DNA of 20,415 bases from positions 1-20,415 of the IMG/VR virus record IMGVR_UViG_3300007734_000436; one strand, given 5' to 3'. Of the stretch, positions 5,948-13,347 are shown piece by piece. This stretch comes from a virus. Within the stretch, counting starts at the first letter, position 1. The number at the start of each line of letters is the position of its first letter. Position numbers and translations under genes: made by a program. Under the pieces are notes generated by a model. The model did no database searches. It saw nothing but the letters and a program-made list of their open reading frames with translations, and was not told the DNA's origin.

Positions 5948-6621
5948 TTGAGTGCATAAACAAGATCTGCATACTCTGTAGATCTTAAGTAAGTCTGCAA
6001 GGTTAATAGATCTTCCTCATACCATTTTGGTTGATTGACCCTTTCATAACCTTCATCCATAGGAGCTTTACCAGCTATCGGGTGTAAGTGTTCAATGATC
6101 ACATCTGGCAGATAAATAAAACACCCAAGATCTATTCCCAATTGTTTGACAAAGTTATCAAAATACAAATGCTTGCAACCGGGGAAGGTAATTCCCCTCA
6201 GCTCATCAACAATATCCCTAGTCATTGCAAAAGCTGTAGGCAAGTTTTGACCTTGTAAAAGATCATCACCATAGGCAATGCCGGTCTTACCTAATAAGGC
6301 TTTTTGAAAAGCTTTATCCCAATCCAGCGATCTAGGCAGGTGATCATCACCCATAAAAATGTACAGATCATAAAGAGGGAAGCGACTGTAATCAAGTAAA
6401 AGCCTTGCAGCATCATTAAGAGCTTTGGCACAGCCGCCTGTTTTATTCTCCGAAGGCAAGCATTTATAGTCTTCATTTTTTGCATACTCATCCCATTTCG
6501 GATCATCATTATCTATAACAGCATACAGATCTACAGATGCGTTTGTGCTAACAAAAGATGCGGCTAGTCTGGCCATGTTTTCAGGTCTGCCTCTAGTTGG
6601 GACTATCACGCAGCTTTTCAT
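5944..6621 (-). CDS. GT-A fold glycosyltransferase
   Basis: Predicted nucleotide-sugar transferase, 225 residues from ATG 6621; the frame can be extended two codons to a TTG, which I reject. Features: the opening strand KSCVIVPTRGRPENM typical of family-2-like enzymes, YAVIDNDDPKWDEY, then LYIFMGDDHLPRSLDWD, whose D-D-H corresponds to the metal-binding DxD, an acceptor-side segment YGDDLLQGQNLPTAFAMTRD, and IIEHLHP near the C-terminus, where a His often binds the metal or phosphate. It is coupled by ATGA to the epimerase. Targets could be virion proteins, modified DNA bases or host wall polymers. There is no membrane segment, so it should act in the cytoplasm. Confidence 0.8.
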   Translation of the reverse strand: MKSCVIVPTRGRPENMARLAASFVSTNASVDLYAVIDNDDPKWDEYAKNEDYKCLPSENKTGGCAKALNDAARLLLDYSRFPLYDLYIFMGDDHLPRSLDWDKAFQKALLGKTGIAYGDDLLQGQNLPTAFAMTRDIVDELRGITFPGCKHLYFDNFVKQLGIDLGCFIYLPDVIIEHLHPIAGKAPMDEGYERVNQPKWYEEDLLTLQTYLRSTEYADLVYALK

Positions 6622-6639
6622 AGCCAAAGAGTAAGGGGT

Positions 6640-6843
6640 TTATTGTTTAGTTATGAGGATCTCATAGAGCGTGTCTAATTTTTGCTCAATGCGTACAACG
6701 CGGCCTTGTAAATTATGACCACCATTTTGGTCATCTATTAACTCTGACAGATAATGATTTACTAACCATCTGACTGAGGCAATCAAAGAGCCTACAATTG
6801 TCAAAAGTGATACCGATAAAGCTGCCCAATCATTAGGACTCAT
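6640..6843 (-). CDS. Small membrane protein, second holin-like or lysis accessory protein
   Basis: A 67-residue protein with one membrane helix (residues about 6-27, WAALSVSLLTIVGSLIASVRWL) and a helical, charged C-terminus with a possible coiled coil (GRVVRIEQKLDTLYEILIT). A membrane helix followed by a short heptad-like tail is frequent among phage holin/antiholin and lysis accessory proteins. Its ATG overlaps the upstream holin stop by one base (TGATG), placing it as the third gene of an endolysin-holin-membrane protein cassette. Which of the two small membrane proteins makes the lethal hole cannot be told from sequence. Confidence 0.65.
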   Translation of the reverse strand: MSPNDWAALSVSLLTIVGSLIASVRWLVNHYLSELIDDQNGGHNLQGRVVRIEQKLDTLYEILITKQ

Positions 6844-7034
6844 CAGCTGTTAAGGCCAAAATTTTTATCTGTAGGATCAAAATATCTTGCCAAAGGTGCG
6901 ACTAATGCACCGGCAAGTATAGATAACTCAGGGCGTATATCTGCTACTAATGCCAAGACTGTGGTGACAGTAGCAGCGGCTATACTGCGTAAGTAAGATT
7001 TAACAATTGCTTTTTGTTTTACACTTAATTTCAT
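6843..7034 (-). CDS. Putative holin
   Basis: A 63-residue protein with a basic N-terminus (MKLSVKQKAIVKSYLR), a hydrophobic segment AAATVTTVLALVADI (about 19-33), a second one ELSILAGALVAPLARYF (about 36-52), and a short hydrophilic tail. Two closely spaced membrane segments in a protein of about 60 residues, coupled by ATGA to the endolysin gene, fit a small class II-like holin that opens the membrane for endolysin release. The segments are rather Ala-rich and moderately hydrophobic. The FDPTDKNFG tail resembles small actinophage holins. The assignment rests mainly on topology and position. Confidence 0.65.
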   Translation of the reverse strand: MKLSVKQKAIVKSYLRSIAAATVTTVLALVADIRPELSILAGALVAPLARYFDPTDKNFGLNS

Positions 7035-7504
7035 TTGAGTCCTAACTCTTTTATTTTAGTTTGCACTTGAGCTTTGTCAAAGGCTATTTCAAAGTGCATT
7101 TCATCCTTACGCCTTTTGTAATTGCCACCCCATGACAAACCATATTTGACTATAAGCAATTGTATAGTATTTGATTGTTGTTTTGTAAATGTATTTGATT
7201 TACCTAGAGGGTGTTTAGTAGCGTTCAAATCTACAGCTGTACCGGATGAGTGATTGCTCAAGACTTTATCTGATCCTCTAGTCATCCTAAATGCATATCC
7301 CCAGTCATCTAATTGACCTTGATCAATAGGCTCTACAAGCTCATCAAACTCTTTACAAAAGGCAACAAGTATTGGTGCTACATCTTTGGCACATGCAATT
7401 TTTAAGGATGTGCCGGTTATAGCAAAAGATTGTATGCCTATAGCTTTGCGGTCTTCGCTAGCCGGCCAGCCATTAGGACTTGTCAGCTCAATAATTCTTG
7501 CCAT
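7031..7504 (-). CDS. Endolysin, M15-family (VanY-like) zinc peptidase
   Basis: Cleaves peptide cross-links or stems of host peptidoglycan at lysis. The 157-residue protein is nearly a single catalytic domain. Visible: SNHSSGTAVDLN (residues 83-94), matching SxHxxGxAxD with zinc ligands H85 and D92, and DEMHFEI (134-140) with catalytic E135 and third ligand H137. F72-R73 and W125 sit where substrate-contacting residues usually lie. There is no signal peptide, so release should depend on the holin encoded immediately downstream (ATGA overlap). There is no separate wall-binding domain. The Shine-Dalgarno is distant: a GGGGG run about 14 bases before the ATG. L-alanyl-D-glutamate or D-Ala-D-Ala type specificity cannot be told apart. 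Confidence 0.85.
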   Translation of the reverse strand: MARIIELTSPNGWPASEDRKAIGIQSFAITGTSLKIACAKDVAPILVAFCKEFDELVEPIDQGQLDDWGYAFRMTRGSDKVLSNHSSGTAVDLNATKHPLGKSNTFTKQQSNTIQLLIVKYGLSWGGNYKRRKDEMHFEIAFDKAQVQTKIKELGLK

Positions 7505-7532
7505 CCATTACACACTATCCCCCAAGATTGTG

Positions 7533-7739
7533 CTATAAACCTAAAGCCCGAAGGTCATCAGTAGTTAAACCTAATGCTGCTAACTTGCCTTCGGCTGCGG
7601 CTTTGGCTTGCGCCTTTGCTTGGGCTTCGGCTTGCGCTGCCGCAATTTGTGCCTCATCAATTTCTTGCTGCGTAATTTCCTCAGCGTTTAATTCACGGTC
7701 TGTTATTTCGCCAGTTTCGCAGTTAATAATTCTTTTCAT
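7533..7739 (-). CDS. Small Ala/Glu-rich coiled-coil protein downstream of the tail fibre
   Basis: A 68-residue protein. It starts with a CETGEITDRELNAEE segment, a pattern I associate with small proteins after actinophage tail-fibre genes, followed by a long Ala/Gln/Glu/Lys helix (residues about 22-55, many AQA repeats) that should form a coiled coil, and ends TTDDLRALGL. It begins one base inside the fibre gene's stop (TAATG), so it is probably made together with the fibre and could assist its folding or attach to it. There are no catalytic motifs. The repeats make homology calls unreliable. Confidence 0.75.
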   Translation of the reverse strand: MKRIINCETGEITDRELNAEEITQQEIDEAQIAAAQAEAQAKAQAKAAAEGKLAALGLTTDDLRALGL

Positions 7740-8764
7740 TATGATATACCTAGCAATCTGATAGTAGTGTCGTTTTGATTTGTGAAAGTATCGCTACCAC
7801 TTAATCTAACAATATCAACAGTAGTAATAGCAGTAGTGGAATAAAAAGCACCAACACCAAAATATGTTTCACTAACTGCAGTAGTATTATTGAAATACCC
7901 ATAACCAAATTGAAATGATTTAGATTTTGTGGCTGAAGACACATTATCAATTAAAACATAACCTTCAGCGTGTGTTTCTTTACCAGCGGCGGAAGCATTT
8001 CTGCCAAATGGCGGCTTATCTACTGCCTGATTGATTAAACTTGCTTGATTAAATCTATCGCCAGTTGTGTCTATACCAGCGTAAGCACCTGCCGTGCTAT
8101 TGTTATTAAATCTTAAACCAAATAAAGTGCCAGTTGCAGAGTGTTTAACACCTGCCCAAGTTAAAAGTAATTGTTTATAAGTGCCAAAACCGCTAAAGGT
8201 TAAACTAGATAATGCACTTGCAGAAGTTTCACCAATAACTGTCATGCCACCACCCGAAGCAGTAGCCCATTTTAAACCTGTTGCTTCAGAACTATCCGCT
8301 ACAAGTGTGGTGCCGTTTGCGCCCACTGCTAGGCGACTGTCGGCACTAGAGGTGCGTGTATAAAGATCACCTTTAGTAGTCAATGGTGAAGCAGTGCCAG
8401 GCTGAGTGTAATCAAACCAAATAGCAGAACTAGCAGAACTGAAATATAAAAATCCACCATCATATTGAGATACGGCTAAACTACCTGCACTATTAACAGT
8501 TGCAGAACCAGCGGTTATAGTCATTGTGCCACTACCAATGTTTTGGATTTGTACACTATCGCCTGCACTAAACAATGATGTATTTACTGTAATTGTTGTG
8601 CTACTTGCGCTGTTCATTTGTATTACAGTGCCAGCATCCGCAGCAACTAATACATAACTTGCGGTCTTTGTACTAGGTGATCCACCACCCATGGCTGTTT
8701 GCTGAAGGGATGAAAGCTGACTGGCAAGCAAAACTTGGCCAGTGGTAAATGTCTGTTTTGCCAT
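7739..8764 (-). CDS. Tail fibre / receptor-binding virion protein
   Basis: A 341-residue protein rich in Ser, Thr, Ala and Gly. Residues 1-25 (MAKQTFTTGQVLLASQLSSLQQ) match the N-terminal attachment helix of many phage fibres. A beta-rich region (about 33-118) follows, with alternating T/I/V strands. The linker LTTKGDLYTRTSSADSRLAV plus GANGTTLVADSSEATGLKWA (128-167) is a recurrent module of phage fibres. The C-terminal about 170 residues look like a jelly-roll or lectin-like head (TYKQLLLTWAGVKHS, GLRFNNNST, FQFGYGYFNN, TIRLLGIS). It has a strong ribosome site (AGGAGAT before ATG). The very high Ser/Thr content would suit O-glycosylation by the encoded transferases, but that is speculation. 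Confidence 0.8.
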   Translation of the reverse strand: MAKQTFTTGQVLLASQLSSLQQTAMGGGSPSTKTASYVLVAADAGTVIQMNSASSTTITVNTSLFSAGDSVQIQNIGSGTMTITAGSATVNSAGSLAVSQYDGGFLYFSSASSAIWFDYTQPGTASPLTTKGDLYTRTSSADSRLAVGANGTTLVADSSEATGLKWATASGGGMTVIGETSASALSSLTFSGFGTYKQLLLTWAGVKHSATGTLFGLRFNNNSTAGAYAGIDTTGDRFNQASLINQAVDKPPFGRNASAAGKETHAEGYVLIDNVSSATKSKSFQFGYGYFNNTTAVSETYFGVGAFYSTTAITTVDIVRLSGSDTFTNQNDTTIRLLGIS

Positions 8765-8771
8765 GTATCTC

Positions 8772-10022
8772 CTAGTAACTCAAACTATCTTCATCAAGTA
8801 ACCCATCAACGGCTGAGTCTAGCAAAAAACCCACCGCAAAGGGTTGCGCACATGAGAATGTTACAAGAAAAGAATTGGGGGTGATTTGATACTGCACCCC
8901 AGCTATAACGCTATCACTAACCACATTGCCGGCAGGTAAGGTTTGAGTAACCTGAATAGGGTTGAAAATATCAAGCTCTAAAGCCGCGGTAGTCCTTGCA
9001 GGATCAGCTTGACTATAAGCATCTATAGTCAAAGAGTTAAGTTGTATATCAACACCTTGCTCTTTGCGTGATGCAATAATCATTTGAGCCTGAGATAAAG
9101 CATCTGCCTCTGTTTGCATAATGCCAGATCTGACCCGACTATGCTGAAAATAATCATCTATGCTTGTTAAATCGCTTGCGGTCTGACTACTCAACCCAGC
9201 CGGCGTGACAGTTACTTTGTTAATCATTTGATAGTCAGAAATGTCAAACTCAACATTTTGATAGGTAATATCACCTGATCCATCAACATCTGAAAATTTT
9301 GTAAGAGCTGATCCAGAGGCGGTAATAATGTCTGACCTTGACATAAACTTAACAAAGCCTCTTTGATCAACATACAAAGCCCCGGTTTCTGTCTGCTCAA
9401 TCTCTTGCAAAGCTGCAAGTAAAGATCTTGAAGCTCCAGTGTCGGCTTGTGCCGTGGTAGTAGATGTTGTAGATATATCCCTCATACCGCCCGGCCAATC
9501 TCCAGAATCAAGCAAGCTTGTAACTCTTTGTGCTGTAGTTTGTCCGGCTGTACCGCCTGTAACTGTAGTCAAAGTAGTCAGGTTTAGCAGCTGAAAACCA
9601 TCAACACAATTAAGGGTTACATAGGCCGGATCAAATCCAGTAGGACTTTTGTAATTCCACTCTTGCACATAGAAAGATCCGAGGCTGTACTTAATGCTAT
9701 TAAAAGATGCAGTCATGCGGATCTTACGCATAGGTTTAATTTTGCCGTATAAGGATGATGATGTATTGGCAGGATTAAATGTACCTGTCTGATCTACAAA
9801 GACTATTTTTGCACTGCCACCTATAAATGAGTCAGAGGATCTATTGAAGGCACGCCTTATGTAGCACTGAGTTACAAAAGCTGTTATATCCACAACATCC
9901 GCGGCAGCGGTACCAAGTACAGCTGTATCTAAAGGTGTTGAAGGATCATCTAGCACAAGAGCCGGATCAAAACTAGCTCCGTTGCTAAAATCTATTTCCG
10001 CCTTAAATACTGCCGCCGGCAT
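8772..10022 (-). CDS. Distal tail / baseplate hub protein (minor tail protein)
   Basis: A 416-residue protein directly after the tape measure, where the distal tail (Dit) and tail-associated lysin (Tal) proteins normally lie. The N-terminal part (FNRSSDSFIGGSAKIVFVD then IKPMRKIRMTASFNSIKYSLGSFYVQEW) is a beta-rich region that resembles the hub domain of siphovirus baseplate proteins. The middle has the phrase ALYVDQRGFVKFMSR, typical of the hub's later domains. The C-terminus is a beta domain (VIAGVQYQITPNSFLVTFSC). No peptidase or lysozyme motif is seen. One protein here seems to do the work of two; other baseplate parts may be outside the window. It starts with a one-base overlap (TAATG) with the tape measure stop. 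Confidence 0.75.
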   Translation of the reverse strand: MPAAVFKAEIDFSNGASFDPALVLDDPSTPLDTAVLGTAAADVVDITAFVTQCYIRRAFNRSSDSFIGGSAKIVFVDQTGTFNPANTSSSLYGKIKPMRKIRMTASFNSIKYSLGSFYVQEWNYKSPTGFDPAYVTLNCVDGFQLLNLTTLTTVTGGTAGQTTAQRVTSLLDSGDWPGGMRDISTTSTTTAQADTGASRSLLAALQEIEQTETGALYVDQRGFVKFMSRSDIITASGSALTKFSDVDGSGDITYQNVEFDISDYQMINKVTVTPAGLSSQTASDLTSIDDYFQHSRVRSGIMQTEADALSQAQMIIASRKEQGVDIQLNSLTIDAYSQADPARTTAALELDIFNPIQVTQTLPAGNVVSDSVIAGVQYQITPNSFLVTFSCAQPFAVGFLLDSAVDGLLDEDSLSY

Positions 10023-11842
10023 TATCTACCTAAGTTTGCTAACTGCGTGACTGCACCGGTGCGGTTTAAGTTATACAAAACATCTTGGATTACAGATTGC
10101 AATTGACCCTCAGAGATTACAGAGCCTTGTACATTTACTACTACCTTAGTACCCATGCTGCCCATGCGATCAAGTGGGATAACAGCCTCAGCTCCAGCTT
10201 CTCCGATCATTGCAATGGTTGGACTATTTACAACTCCACCATCTGCCATGCGTTCAAGTTTGCCATAAACATTTTTAGAAACAATATCTTGAACAGCTGA
10301 TACTTGTTCAGGTGTGCGTGCAAACCCACCTGCAAAACTGTATTGTGCAGGTGCTACAATGCCACCGCTAAACAATGATGCTGTTGTAGGAATAGTAATC
10401 ATTTTGTATGTGTTAGCTAATTCTGCTACTAATGCTATCATTTTGCGCAATTCTTCATTAGCGGCAAACAATTGTTGTAAATAAAGCAAAACACCTGTTA
10501 CTGTCATGCCCCATTTTTTAGCTAACATCTCTACTTCTTCGGTAGTTATCTGGCCATCCTCAATTACTTTGAGTACATCTGCATAGCGTTGAGCCTCATC
10601 AACAGCATTTTTTGTGCCATCTGCTAATTTTTGTAATATCTTTACGCGGATCTCATCCTCAGCATTTAACTTACGGCTTAGAGCAGCTTGAAGATTGATC
10701 TTATCAATGTCAAACATAGACTCAAGCTCTGCCTTTTTCTTATCTAATGCAGCTTGAGCTTCCCTTTCTTTTCTGAGTTTTTTCGCTTTATCTAAAGCGG
10801 CGGCGGCAAACTTATCAAACTTGGCTTGCAAGGCGGCCAATTTTTCGGCGGCAACCTTTTGTTCCTCTGTTTGCTCAACAGTTTTTTTAGAGCTTTCTGC
10901 AATCTTTTTACCATCCTCAGCTAAACCTCTAAAGCCTTCAATCCAACCGCCTAATACCGGAATAGATTTAGCAGAGCCAAAAAAGAATTTTAGAATTGGA
11001 TCACTGTTAATTTTTTCACTTAACCCACTAAAAGCTTCTTGTATTTTATTAACTTTGTCAGCTAAAGCAATTACAATATAACCGCCATTTAATCCTAGTA
11101 ACTCAAGTTTTGCACCAAAGACATCTGCTGCATCACTGCTACCTACAATAATTTCTGCCGCTGTAATAAATCCTTGACCTAAATTCTCTTGTGCCTCGCC
11201 TGCACTAATTTTAAGGTCATCTAGTTTTGACCCAAAAGTGCCTGTGGCTCTTTGTGCAGCCCCACCAAACTTAAGAGTCAAATAATCTGTTATATCTGCC
11301 AAGCCCATTTCTTCGGCTGTGACTGCGTTAAAGCCAAGACCTAGCTGACCTAAAGCTCTAAATTGTCCTCTGTTTGCCTTACCTAGAGCATCTGTGACTG
11401 AAAGTAAATCAACTCCACTTCCTTTACTTGTGTCAATGGCAATTCCCAATAAATTTTGCGCTTTACTCAAATTGCCGGTTGATATGATCAAACCATTTAA
11501 GGCAGGCGTTAATTGATCCTCAGTAATGTTTGTAGCTGTTTGTAAATCAGTGATAAAAGTTTTAACACTAGCTAAAGACCCAATTTCATTGATTGAGCTA
11601 AGGGATTGCTCTACAGATTTGTCTAGTCTTTCCTGCTCAAGTGCAGCTCTCACAGATGATTTAGCAAGTCTGTCAAGAGCGTACGCAGAGGCAATACCGG
11701 CGGTAACCAAGGCGGCTTTTGTTGCAAACTTACTTGAAGCTATAACCTTGTCAAAACCTTTAAGTTCTTTAGTAGCTCTTTGCAAACCCTTTTTATCAAA
11801 CTTGGTAAGGAAGTTAATTACAACATTTTGACTGAGTGCCAT
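10022..11842 (-). CDS. Tail tape measure protein
   Basis: Fixes tail length and is threaded through the tail tube. It is the longest gene in the window (606 residues), directly after the chaperone region. It is mostly helical. It has an Ala-rich hydrophobic segment at about 39-60, a long region with conserved motifs LGKANRGQFRALGQLGLGF and GGAAQRATGTFGSKLDDLK (the usual TP901-1-like core), a Lys/Ala/Glu-rich coiled coil at about 325-420, and the C-terminal phrase DGGVVNSPTIAMIGEAGAEA (from about 534), a hallmark of tape measures. At roughly 0.15 nm per residue the tail should be near 90 nm. No peptidase or lysozyme domain is seen. The start overlaps the gp10-like gene's stop by one base. Confidence 0.92.
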   Translation of the reverse strand: MALSQNVVINFLTKFDKKGLQRATKELKGFDKVIASSKFATKAALVTAGIASAYALDRLAKSSVRAALEQERLDKSVEQSLSSINEIGSLASVKTFITDLQTATNITEDQLTPALNGLIISTGNLSKAQNLLGIAIDTSKGSGVDLLSVTDALGKANRGQFRALGQLGLGFNAVTAEEMGLADITDYLTLKFGGAAQRATGTFGSKLDDLKISAGEAQENLGQGFITAAEIIVGSSDAADVFGAKLELLGLNGGYIVIALADKVNKIQEAFSGLSEKINSDPILKFFFGSAKSIPVLGGWIEGFRGLAEDGKKIAESSKKTVEQTEEQKVAAEKLAALQAKFDKFAAAALDKAKKLRKEREAQAALDKKKAELESMFDIDKINLQAALSRKLNAEDEIRVKILQKLADGTKNAVDEAQRYADVLKVIEDGQITTEEVEMLAKKWGMTVTGVLLYLQQLFAANEELRKMIALVAELANTYKMITIPTTASLFSGGIVAPAQYSFAGGFARTPEQVSAVQDIVSKNVYGKLERMADGGVVNSPTIAMIGEAGAEAVIPLDRMGSMGTKVVVNVQGSVISEGQLQSVIQDVLYNLNRTGAVTQLANLGR

Positions 11843-12498
11843 TAGTTACCCCTAAATGTTTGAGCAAGATATTTGTCAATAACTGCCCGGATGCCGTTTA
11901 GAGCCTGCTCACCTTTTTCAGCTGTAGCTTTGTAAATAACTCTTTTGCCTTTGCCATCTCCGGCAATTGCGCCATGAGCTTGTGAAACTTTGCGGATAAA
12001 ACCTTCACTAGCATTAGGGTTACGGCTAACACGCCTTGTCTTGCCTCTACTCCTAGCAGTACCGCCGCCTGTTAATTCAAAAATTATTCCCGGCACTGAT
12101 TTATTTACTAAGGCTAATGCTGTTACTTCAAAGTCAGTACCTCTACCTCTTTGTACTTTAACCTTTGCACTTGTTATTTGTATGCCTGCAACAGCATCCG
12201 CTTGTGACCATTGCCATCTGGACTCATTTGTTTTGCCATAGGTGCGGCCTCTGTGGCTTTGATCAAAAGCCCATCCCCATGTAGGTGGATAATAAGGTTT
12301 AGTGTCTCTCCAGCCGGGAAATACCTCAGATGGAATAAAACTCTTAGCTAGTTTTTCTACAGGCTTTATTTGTTTGCGTAATTCTTTCTTAAAAAGTTTT
12401 TTTGTGTCAGGGTTTATATCTTCTATTTTTTGCATGAGTTCATCAAACCCTTGTACATAGACAGCCTTGAGAGATCTATCGGACTTAAGCTCTGCCAC
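11842..12498 (-). CDS. HK97 gp10-like head-tail/tail completion protein (tentative)
   Basis: A 218-residue basic protein. The start is the GTG at 12498, chosen because it overlaps the frameshift product's TAG (TAGTG) and has a GGAG ribosome site about 6 bases upstream. The N-terminal helices (FDELMQKIEDINPDTKKLFKKELRKQIKPVEKLAKSFIP), the middle strands (TDFEVTALALVNKSVPGIIFELTGG) and a C-terminal helix (KGEQALNGIRAVIDKYLAQ) follow the gp10-like layout, where the GIIFE strand matches the family's A-x-x-x-E-x-G segment. Family members usually lie before the major tail protein; here the gene lies between chaperone and tape measure, so either the order is unusual or the assignment is wrong. A Gly/Arg/Ser-rich insert (GGGTARSRGKTRRVSRNP) may be disordered. 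Confidence 0.55.
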   Translation of the reverse strand: MAELKSDRSLKAVYVQGFDELMQKIEDINPDTKKLFKKELRKQIKPVEKLAKSFIPSEVFPGWRDTKPYYPPTWGWAFDQSHRGRTYGKTNESRWQWSQADAVAGIQITSAKVKVQRGRGTDFEVTALALVNKSVPGIIFELTGGGTARSRGKTRRVSRNPNASEGFIRKVSQAHGAIAGDGKGKRVIYKATAEKGEQALNGIRAVIDKYLAQTFRGN

Positions 12499-12913
12499 TA
12501 TCTCCGCCTGACTGTCCCTTTTGTTTTTGCATCTTGCTCTATCAATATTGCTTTGATTGCCATATAAATGGCCGGATCAACCTCTAATAAATCTTTAGGG
12601 CTAATACCAGTCCTTACCGACACAGAGGCAATCTCCCATATTTGACCATGCCGGTCTAGCCATTTTTTGCTTCATACAACAAATCAACATCTATAAATTG
12701 ATTGATGTAATCATCACCGAAAGCTAGTTCAGTCTTGCCTAAATCTTTTTCTAAACGCCAAGCAAGCCACCACAAATCAGATTCCATTTGTAGCTCACCT
12801 AATCTCTTACGCCATCCAGTCTTAAACTCAGCCTCAAAGGCTACTTTGACAGATGGCGTAAGATCATAAGTAATCTTTTTGCCGTCTTTCTTTGTTATTT
12901 CAATCTTGTGCAT
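12498..12913 (-). CDS. Tail assembly chaperone GT, made by -1 programmed frameshift
   Basis: Zero frame is followed to the slippery heptamer A_AAA_AAT (12668-12662), then the -1 frame continues for 54 codons to TAG 12500-12498. The join gives an EAKK(or N)WLDRHGQIW reading and a 138-residue protein. The added part (IASVSVRTGISPKDLLEVDP, then AIYMAIKAILIEQDAK, then KGTVRRR) has the helix-turn-helix appearance and the SPxxLLxxDP motif of phage T domains. It ends exactly at the GTG of the next gene. The T part is expected to bind the tape measure and the G part to bind the tail tube protein; a low ratio of GT to G is normal. Confidence 0.88.
12656..12913 (-). CDS. Tail assembly chaperone G (unshifted product)
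   Basis: An 85-residue protein with a strong ribosome site (AAAGGTGGGAC before ATG). It starts MHKIEITKKDGKKITYDLTP, a beta hairpin typical of phage tail chaperones, then a helical part with FKTGWRKRLGELQMESDLWWLAWRLEKDL, a pattern seen in many G-type chaperones ('F...G...A......W..W'). It ends KNG at TAG 12658-12656, just six bases after the slippery site. It lies between the major tail protein and the tape measure, the standard place. The product should bind tail proteins during assembly and not be part of the virion. Confidence 0.88.
   Translation of the reverse strand: MHKIEITKKDGKKITYDLTPSVKVAFEAEFKTGWRKRLGELQMESDLWWLAWRLEKDLGKTELAFGDDYINQFIDVDLLYEAKNG
12662..12668 (-). promoter_or_regulatory. 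Slippery heptamer for -1 ribosomal frameshift
   Basis: The minus strand reads A_AAA_AAT in zero-frame split, matching X_XXY_YYZ, so both tRNAs can re-pair with AAA after slipping one base back. The zero-frame stop TAG follows after one more codon (GGC), and the -1 frame is open for 54 codons. I see no strong downstream hairpin. Confidence 0.85.
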
Positions 12914-12929
12914 GTCCCACCTTTTCTAC

Positions 12930-13334
12930 TTAGCTTGTAGCTTTTGTTAAAGCTGTTACTGGAAAAGTTACACTTGCCAAGGCTGCACTATCTGTAGATC
13001 CTGCAATGGGTGTCCATTGTGTGATCAAACATGACATGCTGTAACTTGGATTTGTAGCGGTTACTGTGCCGGTTACTGGTATCAATTTGATTGCCAGTTT
13101 TGACCCGATTGCATCTTCAAAAAGAGAGTTCACTGAGGCTGCCGCAAAATCATTAAAGATCTCCATACTGATTGAAGACACTTCAATGCCACCAATCATA
13201 TTTTGTACAGTGTCGTTCATGGCTGTGATAGTCACAGCCTCTACTTCGCGGTTAAGACTTACAGTGCTGACAAATGAAGATATGGTTGAGGTACCTACAA
13301 TGACTGCTACTTTGTTACCCATAAATATGGCCAT
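12930..13334 (-). CDS. Major tail (tube) protein
   Basis: Forms the tail tube by stacking rings. The 134-residue protein sits immediately before the tail chaperones and has its own good ribosome site (AAAGGA before ATG 13334). It is beta-rich with few charges: KVAVIVGTSTISSFVSTVSL, then EVEAVTITAMNDTVQNMIGG, then GIEVSSISMEIFNDFAAA, and a final sheet PSYSMSCLITQWTPIAGSTD with ASVTFPVTALTKATS. This is the layout of the siphovirus tube fold, at the short end of the usual length. I see no extra immunoglobulin-like domain. Position and composition support the call more than any single motif. Confidence 0.8.
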   Translation of the reverse strand: MAIFMGNKVAVIVGTSTISSFVSTVSLNREVEAVTITAMNDTVQNMIGGIEVSSISMEIFNDFAAASVNSLFEDAIGSKLAIKLIPVTGTVTATNPSYSMSCLITQWTPIAGSTDSAALASVTFPVTALTKATS

Positions 13335-13347
13335 ATTTTTCCTTTCG

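Noticed and set aside
7505-7532. Promoter before the endolysin (TTTATAG-like element)
   Set aside because: The gap is 28 bases, no matching -35 is visible, and the element is ordinary AT-rich sequence.
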